Below, one piece after another: positions 13,401 through 34,410 of a stretch of 64,000 nt of DNA. The number at the start of each line of letters is the position of its first letter. Position 1 is the stretch's first letter. The DNA lies in contig NC_079375.1 of NCBI RefSeq assembly GCF_021018895.1, forward strand, positions 12,990,732 to 13,054,731. The letters run 5' to 3'. The translations under genes and the position numbers were made by a program. Under the pieces are notes generated by a model. That model saw only the letters and a program-made list of their open reading frames with translations, made no database searches and was not told the DNA's origin. This DNA comes from Seriola aureovittata. Lineage: Eukaryota; Chordata; Actinopteri; Carangiformes; Carangidae.

Positions 13401-16400
13401 GTGAATGCTTTTGATTCACGCTCCCTGAGGTAAACCTGTCCCTGGGAGGTGCTTCTGTCTACCTGTCAGCTCCGTCCCTGAGGCGAAATCAAACATCTAA
13501 GACTGCCGAGTCAGAAGTACAGGCTACAGATATTTCTACAGGACCATACCAGCGTTTTTTGCACATTGCCCATTTACTGTAAATTATGTATATTCTACGC
13601 TACCGCCTACACCCACATTTTCCCCAAAGCATAAAACAGCTTTTTAGATGGATCAATGTATTTTTAGCTATTGTTCACTGTTTGAAGTTAATTCCACTTG
13701 AAAATGAACTTCAAGAGAATCTCTTACCACAAATATTCTTTTTCAATAATAATGTGTCATTGTGTTTTAGTAGTCAGTCATGGCAGCTGAGATGCATGCT
13801 GCATGGGTTGCTCTGAAGCATATTCCAGGTGGCGCATTCAACTGCTGGTGGGAACGCTCTGATTCAACCCTGATAGAGACAAACATTTTGCAAGCATAGA
13901 CATACTTCTGTTATTTTCCTTTTTCCAAATCAACTCAGTAGATGGCTCCCACGGTGACTGCCCACTGCTTCTACATAGTTAGAATAACTCCAATGCAGGA
14001 GATAATCTTTTTCAAGCATCAATAAAATGCAACATCATATTATCTTTTTTTTTTATTTTAGTCTATCAAAGTTTTATCGTTGAATAAAACTTTTTTTCAT
14101 AAAAAAGATATCATAAAAAGTATGTCCTAGAACATGTGGTACATCGTACAGCTCACGCACAAATTGATGTATTTCTGAGTAATCTAACCTCTCCTGACAG
14201 CAACAATATGGAGTACATATGGGGTATGTATATGGGGTATGCTTAGCTAAAACATGTAGTGACTCTAAAGTCTATGAACTTGGTTTTAAAGGGCTAAAGC
14301 TCCATTTAGTGATTTATGAGTACCAGGGGGCAACATAAATACAGCTCTTAAGCAATATCTGCTTGTCCCGTTGTTATGGCAAACATGTAAGCAAACAATT
14401 ACCTACTCACTGTTCAAATCCAGCTTACTCTCAGCAATATCGGCATCCAACCTGACAAATGCAAGTTCAGTATTCTCTCACTTCTCAGCTATGGCTTTTG
14501 TCCACAGGCTGCTGTGAAAAACATCTGGGTTTTCAGCTTGCTAGATGCTCAGTTTTCTTCACCAGTACTAGTTTACATCAGCTCTCTGCCATTTCATTCT
14601 GGCAATCAGCGTGCAGCCCTATAGTCTGGAAACAGCTGCTCATGGTTTTAAAACATAGGGTTTGTTGAGAACGTATACAGTCTACATGCAGACCAGAAAA
14701 CCAAAATCAAGAGCTAAAAATGTCTACAAGCTACAAGCTGCATAGTTGCATCCAATTCCTCAAAATTCTTTTTCATTTCACGTTATTAAAATGTGAAAAT
14801 TTTGAGCTTTTTGTATTAAAATAGTTGTTGTTTAGCTGCTGACATCCAAGCAAGTCTTGGTCATTGGAGCTCCCTACCAGCGCTTTTCAAAACAACCCAG
14901 GCTTTTAAAGTGCATTACCATGCAACCATTAACATAACACTGATGAAGAATAAAGATGAATGAATGTCCATTGTGATGGATTACCTTCCTCAAGCAGGTC
15001 TCTGATGCTGATTGTCATACCACTCTGAAATGAAGGGAAACCAGTAGCTGTCTGGGAGGTGGAAAAAATGCATCCATCAATCTAAAAACATACGGACAAC
15101 AGGTCAAAGGCTGAAAAGTCAAGCAGGCTCGACTTTACAGATGTATGGGGAGGTGTCTGTGGATTTCTACAGCAAAAACTAACCTCTGTGAGAAAGTGGG
15201 TCAAAACACCGACGCAGCTATGACCGTGCAGTGTATGAGCCCTGTGGTTGTACCCTTTCATGTAAAACCATACATGAGTCATGACAAGTCGTTTGTCACG
15301 GCGATCTTAGACTGCTTAAACCCAGCGCCATAAATGATCGTGACCAGTGTCATGTCTTATCTGTTCTGGCATTACACAGGTTTTACAGCATGACCGCTTA
15401 GGTTTAACATTATCATAGGTCATTTACTGCTCTGTTTGCATTGCTTTGAAGGATTTATGCCCGGCCGACTCGCTGTCCAGTATTCATGCAAAAGGGGCTT
15501 ATGTCGGTCCCAGAAGTGGAAAGATTGGGGATGGAAACAGTTGAGTTGAGGGTAACACTCTTGCAGTTGGGGCGGGGGAGGCAGACATTTAAAAGAGCTT
15601 ACTGCTGTAGCTTTCACTCTGGCTTTGATTGTCTTCGCTTTGATCTGGTTTGGGGCGGCCATGTTGTGCAGTGTTATCCTCCCATAATCTCTGCCATCTC
15701 TGAAACGCTGCAGTGGAAAAGACACTGAGTGGGTTTCTCTGTCTCTGCAGTGCCTTGGCCAATATGTTCACCCCTCACAGTTAGCATGAATCACCTTATC
15801 TATGAATAAAAAGCTGGAGAAAAATCTTCTGAGGGAGCAGTGAAAACATCCAAAAAAACACATGGTTCAGTCGGTTGAGGAAGAAAATAATACACTTCTT
15901 TGAAATGGAATATACAAGTGTGACACTAGCAAGGTGACCTGGACCACTTTTCCTGCTGTACTTTGTACTTCAACTTCCTCGTGCATGCCCTGTTTTGTTA
16001 ATGAATCAACCCTCTACTTAATCAAATGCAACATTACCTTCCTTTCAGCAACTAAAACTAGTAACTAAAACAGTGTGCAACAGAGAAGCCGGTACGTGCT
16101 GTTTTCTAGGGGGGGAATATCGAAGCGCTTGCACTGAAGCAGAACTTCAAAGGGATATTGTGCATCTATCCCAAATTAGCTGTCTGAGCAACTGTCTGAA
16201 CACTTTGAGACCATCCTCTGTTGGTAAGAATACATTATCTTGTGGTTGTGAAATTATAGGCATTTATGTTGTAGTGCACCACTGAGCCTGCCAAAGAACA
16301 AAAAATATAGATATTCCCCGCATGAAGGCACAAAGGAGACCTGGTACAGTGAATAGAAAATGAATAGAGACAAGCCCTCATGGTTTTCAGATCAACATTC

Positions 16401-18930
16401 CCAGACAGGCGAACAGTATATATATGATACCTCTTGATGCCCAGAGCTCACCCATGCTTCGAGGTAATACAGGAACCTAGATACAAAAACAAGCTTGGCT
16501 ATAAAGCAAAAGTGGGAAGTGAAGATAAGGTGTTCTGCACACATATATATATAATTCATGTTCCAAGGCAAGTTTTAAACATCTTAATAAAAGCCGATAA
16601 AAAAAAACAAAAAACTACATGTTGGTTACAAAATCAAAATGTAGGCCTTTGTAACAGGTCACTTGAGCCTCTTGTCCGGGGTCCAAAGTACATATTCAAC
16701 AGAAATATATTCGCTGGGAGAGCTGTCATGTGTGTTGACACACACTTGGAAGACCTTCTGCAGTTTGCACATGATTTGTATCACCTGCATGTCATTAAAC
16801 CATGAGCATTTGCTAGCAGTGTGAGCTACAACAAAGACAGGACCTACATCACACTGAAATATCTGATCGCTCTGCAGCTGAGGACAATATAACACGGTCC
16901 TTGGTGCTGTATCTTTTTTTTTTCTTTTTATCTTAATTACATAAACAAATGCATGATTAAAAGTTGTACTGAAGCTCTGCGCCAGCTGTTTGAGGCAAGC
17001 TGACACAGCTGTATACATGTGTCTTCGCACACTAAATCAAATGTCCCATTGTGCTCATCTGGAGTGAATTAGGCTCTGGGAGGGAGGGGGACCAAGAGGC
17101 TTTGATATACAGAGGAGGAAATGGGTAATGTCCTGGAACCACATGCAATATCCTAATAGGAGCTGGTGACTGATAAGAAGGAGATAACTAGATCATCACT
17201 GTCTGTCTGCAACATATAACCTCTTCTCTCTCTTTTTAACTGTCTCACAACCCTGAAATAGTGCTGATATAAACACATTAAGGCATGCACATTAATCAGC
17301 TTGCTCTCTTTTTTCATCAGCAACACTATAATACATAGTGTTTAGCAGTGAACGTCTTCATGCAGGCAGTGCCAACCCCACCATGCCCCACCCCTAAAAA
17401 ACAGGACCGATTTTTAAGCAGAGTGAGTCCAATAAATTTACTCTCCACGTCATCTTAATCTTAAAATAATAGCAGAAAGCTTTCCGTTACAATGTTGTTG
17501 GTTTCAATCCCAGCAAGAGGAAGGAACTTTAGGGATCCAGTGACAGCTAGAAGCTCGATAGCTGCAAATAACACACACCCCACTCCCTATAAATTCAGTT
17601 GATGTGCTGTGGAGGAAGGCACTTCAGCCCCGACCACTGGAGCAGAGTTGGTCAGTAGCCAACAGAGGAAATCTGTGGTTGTACTAGGCAGCTCCTGTGT
17701 GAATGTGTAGCAGGGTGTGTCTGAAATACAGCCACTCTACCCAATATTTCAATTGCCTGGACAAATAAAGGCTTAAAATTGTGTTAAAGTTATAGGATGC
17801 TTTACACGAACCATATTTGAACCCAGATTCTTGGTTATAACAGCAAAATCACCACAATTACAGTTGTTGTTGTTGTGATTAAAACTAGTTGAATACATCA
17901 GGCTGAAATGATGCAGCACAGTCTATAGTTACAGATCTAAACAGTGCAAATCTGAAAACAGGAAAGATATGCCTTTTCATTCATTCATTTAAGGGCATAA
18001 ATCATTCCCTTTGAAGCGCAGCCCAGTCTGTTTGCAAGGAACACAAGAAAGGCAATATGGAGAGCAGCTGGTCAGTTGGGATGAACATGACATGCTGTTT
18101 GTTGGGAAGAAAACAGAAAGAAAAGGAGAAATGAGGAGATAAAAGAGTGAAAACAGATGAGCGTCACCCTCAATAACTAAAAATATCTCTTCACAGGCTT
18201 GCACGCATTTTTTATGAAAACAAAATGAAGCACTATACTTTATTTGCTGAGAGACTGTTGGACAACTGTGGATCCAAAGATTTTTTTTTTTTTTTTAAAC
18301 ATCAACATTTACAGCTCTAACAGGACACAATGGGCTATCACATGTTTGCCCCAAAGAGTGCAACAAATAGACAGTCAGCACACTTACGTCAACCAAATGC
18401 AACAACATAATTAGAACATCTGAGCAGAGAACGCAAAACTGAAAACAACTGACTTTAATCAAGAAAAATGACATCAAGTCTCTGTGACTGTGGTCAAAAC
18501 AAAAAAAAAAAACAACAAAAAAACATCACCATACACAGGTTTTCTTCACAGATTATGGAGCAGAGATCTGCTGCCCTCTTGTGTAGTGAAGTGTAATAAC
18601 AGTACACATTGATGCTTGGCAACCTGAGGAGAGCACAGACTAACAATAGACTACACCATTTTTATATCACACTGTGCTATACAGCATCTATCAAGAGTCT
18701 CATAACTGAAAACTAAAATGATGATTGGCTCAGATTTCCTGTTGTGAATGTAAATGGGCGAATTACGGAAAAATGTAGTTCAATCATATTCTAAATATTC
18801 TGAAGACGTTCATAGCATAATTGTCAGTACTAGACTGAACAGTAGCAGGGAGGTTGGGAATAGAAATAGATATTTAATTTAGGGAATAGATACCACAGTC
18901 AATTTGTTTGTCTTGCAAAATCAGTATCTT
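8906..18930. other. Long intergenic stretch, no supported gene
   Basis: About 10 kb with only short scattered frames and no recognisable protein domain, tRNA or rRNA. It contains a (TA)n microsatellite (10,423-10,462) and A/T runs such as 13,180-13,191 and 18,282-18,297. Two more GC-balanced stretches, about 9,350-9,500 and 13,320-13,500, look less degraded and could be conserved enhancers. A distal alternative first exon of the PKA gene could also hide here, but nothing in the sequence shows one. Confidence 0.4.
10423..10462. repeat. (TA)n microsatellite
   Basis: An uninterrupted run of about 20 TA units in intergenic DNA. Confidence 0.98.
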
Positions 18931-19019
18931 ATTTTAAATTGCCTCTAAAAATATATTTCTTTTAAATAACCTGTTTTAAATCAATCGTGTTTTTTCTCTT
19001 TTATATTGCTTTTGACAAT

Positions 19020-19170
19020 GTATTTTTCATTCTAAGCCTGTTTTTTAACCTTACTGAACTTGGGTAAATTTGGCAGCATCTGTGTATTTTTCTGTCTTTT
19101 TTCATTTTGTCCTTTAGTAATCTCTGATTTTGATAAGTGCTTTATAAATAAACTTTATTATTATTATTGT
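19020..19170 (+). repeat. LINE/SINE 3'-tail-like fragment
   Basis: 'gataagtgctttataaataa' followed by 'actttattattattatt' is the typical 3' end of fish L2-type LINEs and SINEs that share that tail: the 'AAGTGCTTTATAAATAAA' box plus a short ATT tail. The upstream body is too decayed to classify. A second, weaker tail-like segment ('taaagcccttattgtatttg', 'ggtgctttacgaacaaac') sits at about 20,580-20,640. Confidence 0.5.
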
Positions 19171-19674
19171 AGGCTGGACATTTCCAACCTTGAGATTGAA
19201 TTTAATTTAAAAAAATGAATTATATAATATTCCTTTATAATGCAATTCAAAGGTGAGAATACACACCTAAACCTAACTGAGGAATATTGTACCAACCACT
19301 AGCCTCAGTGGTAGGGTACCACAGAGGAGATATATGCACTAAGCTACAGAGTAAGACTGCAATCAAACCGAAAACACAAATCATCAGACACCTTATCAAA
19401 ATATGACAGCTGGCTGAGTATGTCAGTGAGGGAGGAACCTCCCATCCCTTATGTTGATGATAATTAGATCCACGATATCTGCATAAGGCTGTGCAGTGAC
19501 TTCGGCCATCCCGACCACCTCAACTGTTGTCGGCTGCACTCTACATTACCCTGTGCCAACTGAACACTTGGGCCTATCAGTAGTTATACAATCATTTCTA
19601 AACTTGCTGTCGGTCCTATAGACAGTTGGCTGATTGATCTGCCCTGAATCGGTCAGTTACTAAGCAAAACTACA

Positions 19675-22600
19675 GCAGTACACAGATTTAGCTTCTTTAC
19701 TTACATAAAAGTAAAAATACACTACCACAATGTAAAAATATTCATGAACTCATGTACTTAAGTAACAGAGCATAAAATCATCAAATTGTAAGTAAATGTG
19801 CTCCCTATAGGCAATAAAACTCCTTTCAGAGAGTTACATTATCATATATATGATGCTGGATGTTTATTATTACTGATGTGATCATATGTAAGTAGTAATA
19901 TTGCACCTGGTGGAGGTGTAGCTATTTTTATAATTATAACCATATATAATAATAATTATTTATTTTGCAAAAACCAGAGATTACAAAGTGTTTTATGTTT
20001 TAAAAAAAAAGAAGCACATTTTGCTCAATTCATATATACAAACATATGTTAAAGAAAACAAACTTCCATAATACACAGATGCAAGAAACATTACCAAAAT
20101 TATTATTATATTATTATTATATTATTACATTTTGATTGAAATACATTTTTACAAGGTATTCAAAGAAGAATTTTAATTTGAAGTCACGGTAGTTTAATGT
20201 ATAGTGATGATTTTAATTTTTATTAGTATAGGCTATTTTTGTATGCAAAACTTGAATTGCTCACTGGTAAATAATCATCCACCATTTTGTCAGATCTGTC
20301 AGATCTTTCTGTGATCAGATGACTGCTGACCAAGCTAGCCATTACACCAGCTGTCCGAAGCTAATGTGTTGCTAATACAAAATTTTATGTAAGTGTTAAT
20401 TTCCTGCTGGGTTACAGTGATGTTACTTGTCTCTTTTTACTTTTTTCTTGTGGACTTTAAGTAATGGCACACTTTATATTTATTACTTTCTACTTGCTTG
20501 ATACTGTGTTGACACTTTTATATTGTCTTTTTGTATCACCTTGTGTAACCTTTATATCTTGTCTCAATGCCTTTTATGTGTTATGTAAAGCCCTTATTGT
20601 ATTTGCTGGAAGGTGCTTTACGAACAAACTCTACTAATTCTCTTTTGCAGTATCTTTAGTATTAATGTATGTTTATTGTATCCCATCTTTTTCTGATCTG
20701 TAGTGACTATCCTTGAATTGCTTGTGTTTTATTACAATTGCATTCAGTAAAGATGTCAAGGGCAACTGCTGTTTTCAACCCTTACTGGAAGCCTATATAG
20801 ATCTGATCCCACTCGCACAATGAGGATGTAGCATATAGTGGAAATATTAAAATAAATTACAAGTGCTTCATTCATTCCACATCAAACTTGGAACAGTTAA
20901 CAACAAGCTTAACCACAACTGTACTAAACAAGTTGTACAGCTGTGGGTGGGTGGGTTCATTGTGCTTGCTACAGTGATTTAGAATGCTGCAATAATACTG
21001 CAGGGCCCAGTCATTACATCATTTTGTAAGTGTATGCAATTATGTAATTTTGACTGCATGCCGTTAAATGAGGCCAAATTTTGAGGAAGTGAATGTTGGC
21101 TAGAGGAGGAGCTTGAGACTGTGCTGACAAGTGGACAGTTTCAAGTGGATAAATGTTGGTCATATCTGCTAAAATTATGCATTTTACCTTGAAAATTAAA
21201 ACTTAATATTATGGTATTTGAACAATGTGGGCATTGTATTATATATAATAATGGTATTTCACACTTTTATCAAAAAAGTGAAGATTTGTCTCAGATGTTA
21301 AGATTTGTTCTCTTTTGATACTTTACATTTACATTTTGCCCGTGATACATTAATGCAGGAGTGTTTTTACATTGTGGTACTATTACTTTTGCTTAAGTTA
21401 AGGATGTGAGCACTTCTTTTTTGTTTTTTAAGCATTTTGGGTTATAATGAAATTAAATGACTTCACTTTCCAATGATTGTGGTATAATATTTATTTTTTG
21501 GATTGTTTGACATTTTTTTTTATTAAACTGTATCTAAATATCAGTTTCTCTATCAACTTCTATGCTTGTCATTTATAAACACAAAATGCTGTTGTGCACA
21601 TGATGTCAAAGCATAAAGCATGTATTAGAAAGTCATATAATAGGATAGAACTAAAATAAATAGGATAAAAGTTTCTAGGAATGCTTAAAAAAATTATGGT
21701 ATATACAAAAATGTTAAGTCATCATGGATGCATTGTGACTAAATTTCAGATGCATCAATTGACAGTTGGATTAGCACTGGTTGAAAGTAACTACTTTTAC
21801 AAGTACTGTGCTTATCATTTTGAGATATCACTACTTGGAGTGTTTTCATGTTATCCTACTTTATACTTCTACTTATGAAAGGCTAATATATCCTTTTATT
21901 TATTTATTTGACAGCTACAGGCCTATCTTTCAAATTAAGATCTAACTGAGTTTTCATCATACTCATGATTGTCATTTCTAAATAGATGAACCTGCTGAGA
22001 TGTGCAAGAAGGAAAAGTTTCAAGGAATGCTTAACAATTAAATGCCTGTTATATATTAAAAGGTTAGATCTGAATGACAACAGCCTATTACTCTTTGAGC
22101 CATAAACACTATTAAAAATTGCAGTTGTCACAATTAACACTTTAATAAGCAGAAAATAACTACTGATAATTGTATTTACTCAAGTACTGTACTTAAGTGC
22201 AATTTTGAGGTATTTCTACTTTGAGTATTTCAGTTTTATCATACTTTATACATCTACTTTACTAAATTTAAGCACGACTTTTAATTGTAATAGAGTATTT
22301 TAGCATTCTCATTCATTATTACTTTTAAGTATAAGGATCTGAGTACTTGTCATATGTAATGTTAGATTATTTGAATAAAATAGATGTGACTTTAATTTTG
22401 TCTTGTCTTTGTCATTTTATTTATTTATTTAGATTATTTAAATACAGTCTGTTTAAGTTAGTTATGCTTGCCATAGCTAAATACATAATGACAATTTTCT
22501 CACACATATAATAAAAGTAAATGTGCTGCTAATAGAAAGCATAATTGTCACGGGGTAAAAGTTTATAGGAACACTTAAAAAAGAAATGTCTGCTCAATAC

Positions 22601-22700
22601 TAAAACATGAGGTCATAATGGCAACATATAAACACTCCTGAAACTGCACTTGTAGCCATTAATAGCTGCATTAGTAATTGCAAATCAAACAAACAAGAGG
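19675..22700. repeat. Cluster of ACTTAAGTA-type repeats with diverged tandem duplication
   Basis: Copies or fragments of the family also seen at 8,668-8,905 occur at about 19,675-19,810, 21,760-21,955 and 22,170-22,360 (for example 'ctcaagtactgtacttaagt'). In addition, a motif of the form AAAAGTTT-(C/A)-(T/A)AGGAA recurs at about 21,667, 22,015 and 22,558. 'taaggatgtgagcacttc' (about 21,400) pairs with 'taaggatctgagtacttg' (about 22,331), and 'ctatgcttgtcattta' (about 21,560) with 'ttatgcttgccatagcta' (about 22,462). The spacing of about 0.9 kb suggests an old tandem duplication across 21,300-22,700. No coding sequence. Confidence 0.5.
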
Positions 22701-22879
22701 CATTAATAAACGCCTGAGTTATACTTAGCCTCTAATAAAGTCAGGCAAACGAGAACTCAAATGTCATCCCATATCTGTGAATGCAATCGTGATGCTCCAA
22801 AAACGCGGAAGCAAGGCTCGTTTGGTATCTTGACAGAGACATCTCTGACCAATCCTAACTCTAACCATATACCGTGAGT

Positions 22880-23220
22880 GCAGCTGAGGGCTTGGGGGGA
22901 GGACGGGGGGGGGGGGGAGCAGCAGCTCAGTCAGAAACAGAAGTGACCGCTAGCTTCATGTCAACCACACAGATAGTGCTCCATTAGCAAGAGCGGAAAC
23001 CTTTCAGAGGGAAGAAGGCGAGGGAGAGACAGAGGGAGAGTGAGGGGGGCTGCTGGAAGGGACACTGGCCTTTATTTCCTCGCGTTTGAACTCAACAAAA
23101 ATATTTGTATCGATTTGTGTTTACCTATCTGAAGGAGCTCGGGAATATCAGCTGTAGGAAGGTTAGCTATAGCCACCGCCATCTCCTCTCAGTCGGAGCG
23201 ACCGCCGTGTCTTCCACACC
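22880..23220 (+). promoter_or_regulatory. Probable prkacb-like promoter and 5' UTR, G-rich
   Basis: Composition changes sharply from AT-rich intergenic DNA to G/GA-rich sequence with CpGs just before the first coding exon. It includes a 13-base G run (22,905-22,917) and GGGAGAG/GAGGGGGG blocks. No TATA box is obvious, as usual for a housekeeping-type CpG promoter. The start codon sits in the context CACACCATGG, close to the Kozak consensus. The transcription start is not resolvable; position is inferred from composition and adjacency. Confidence 0.6.
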
Positions 23221-32214
<8,994 letters not shown>

Positions 32215-33600
32215 GACGCGGGAACATGGATAAATCAGGGAAAATAAGGGGATCTTTGCACTCTTCTAAAGACTTGGGATGGAGCAGAGACCATCGTTTT
32301 TCAGATCTACTACATAGTCCCTTCATTCCACAAGGCTGAATGAGGTCGCCATGATCCTTGGGTGCCGATAACCTCTCACTGTCACGTACACCTGCGTATT
32401 AAAGCAGACACACCACTTGTTTCTTTTTCTTTTCTTTTTTTTGTACCTACCCGCTGTTTTTTGTTTTTTTTTTTAACTTTGAAGCAGTTAGTCTTGGATG
32501 TTGTTATCCCCTTTTAAAATGTGATATTTTTCAATTTATGAGGAAAAACTGAGACAACGGCCAATAATAGTCCACACATTTTAACTGACTTGTCTGTGGC
32601 AATTTGACACACAGTTGTGTGGGTTGAAGGGTACTCCCTCTAGTCGTCAATGGTGTATATTTAATGGTCTGTTACAAGTCCACATCAAGTACTGGCCAGC
32701 TTTCAGAGGTAGTATTTGTCCTATGTGCATATCTGTCAGTTTTGTAAGACATTTGAACACGTCAGGTGTTTAAAGCATGACCAAATAGAAAACAGTGGAA
32801 GACACAAAAAGAGAGGTCCTTTCCTTTCTTTGCTTTTTGCCTTAGAGAGCCAAGTCCTCAGACCCCCACAAAAGCATCCACTCACTGTCTTCTTGGTATT
32901 CTGGCACAGCAAGCCATTGCAGAAAATGACAAACCTTGTTACATTAGTAAAATCCAAATCCAGTTGTTTGTTGGATCCTCTTGGATCTGTTAGTTACATG
33001 TAAAATTTGTCATTCGGTATCTTAACCTTTTTTGTCGCTGTGTCTAACATTATAGTCATATTGTCCCTAGATTTCAGGTCTGCTTATAAAGACCTATCGT
33101 TACGAGTCTGTGGAACAATGTGACTCCAGTAAATGGAAAAGAGTGAAGTGAAAACCTTTTTAGGGTTTTCATTGAGTGTAATGTAAAGCTGAGAAGGTCA
33201 ATGTGAATAGTGTTGCGGCTTTGTGCCTCAACATTGTTAGTGATACCTTAAAAAAGTACAGAATTTATAATGTATTAAATCAAAGATGTTTTAAAATCTA
33301 AAGAAACGGGAACGCAAAACTGCAGTTTGCCATATTCTCCCTGCCTCCAAACAGATTATGTTCTTTCATTCTTGTCAAAGAATGTAGATTTGCAACTTAC
33401 AGGTATGCCTATTTGAAAGCTTAATTTCAAGGTACAGTTTTCCTCACAATACACTGTCTAAAATAAAGACTGCTCCTTTGTATCACATGTAACCCTGTTA
33501 TTGTTAAGCTCATTACATTATACGTATATGCATTGTTTCATATATGTTTTTATTTATACACATTAGAGAAGCTAATAAATTTTATTTTTAAAAGTGTTGA
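32215..33600 (+). other. prkacb-like 3' UTR
   Basis: Untranslated tail after the TAG stop. AATAAA polyadenylation signals lie at 33,462-33,467 and near 33,574-33,579, so the UTR is about 1.3-1.4 kb. The intervening frames are short and have no recognisable domain. T-rich runs occur near 32,420-32,475. Confidence 0.7.
33462..33467 (+). terminator. Polyadenylation signal, prkacb-like
   Basis: AATAAA about 1.25 kb after the stop codon, followed within 30 bases by T/G-rich sequence. A second AATAAA lies near 33,575. Confidence 0.65.
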
Positions 33601-33932
33601 AGTTGTGCAACTCTCCTTGCATTGTGACATTTACCGCTGGTACACTCGCATAAAGATGGTCTGAATTTCACCACACAGTAATCTAGAATAGTTAATGAAT
33701 GTGATAAACACTAGGTTTAACCACAGCCCTTATAAGTCCTTGTTTAACTTCTTTGTTGCAGTTTAGTGGATCCCAGTGTGTGATCCAACAAACCCAAGAT
33801 GATTTGTGACTAATTACAAGGGTTCTCAAGAAAAATTAGCATTTTATTTCAGTCCTTGAAAGTCAGCAAAATGTTTTTTTTTTCTTATTATCTAAGGTGT
33901 TTCACATATAGTGAGAATGTATACACACACTC

Positions 33933-33933
<1 letters not shown>

Positions 33934-33956
<23 letters not shown>
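33934..33956. repeat. (TA)n microsatellite between prkacb and exosc4
   Basis: A (TA)11-12 run flanked on both sides by ACAC sequence, in the roughly 0.8 kb between the prkacb poly(A) signals and the exosc4 start. The remainder of that interval is AT-rich with no gene seen. The exosc4 promoter is presumably at about 34,250-34,410, where composition becomes more balanced. Confidence 0.95.
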
Positions 33957-33965
<9 letters not shown>

Positions 33966-34410
33966 AATATATAAGAGGTTTTAGTAGTGAAAAGAAAAAA
34001 GCACGGGAACAAATTAAATTTAAATTATGGATCAGAAGTAATAGATGAGTCAACAACTCTATATGCCTCGATTTAAATGTTGAGTAAATCATTTATTTCA
34101 ACTAAGTAAGGAACACGGCTTGTACATAAACTTTTTTTTCATTTTTTTCAATAGTTAACAGAAATGTTTTAGTTCAGTTTGAAACAAATAAATAGTGGTT
34201 CGCTTGCTGACCAGATACTTTTACATTATATCTACTTGTATCTGCCGAGGACAGAACCCTTACAGCGTTCCCAACCCAAAAATCCAAACTGTACATTTTT
34301 TAACCTTTGGCTTTGCCGTAGTCCTTCCAGTGAGCGGGTTTGTGGGTAATGTAGTATAGCGCAGGGCACGTGGGGCGTCGTGTTGCTGTTCATTCGAAGT
34401 TTGCGGAAAC

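Noticed and set aside
15420..15771. Overlapping frames on both strands, up to 101 codons
   Set aside because: Both strands are open over the same GC-richer patch, which is expected by chance; neither translation resembles a known protein.
16434..17030. Two opposing 123-codon frames
   Set aside because: They overlap, contain low-complexity Lys-rich sequence and lack any recognisable motif or splice-supported partner exon.
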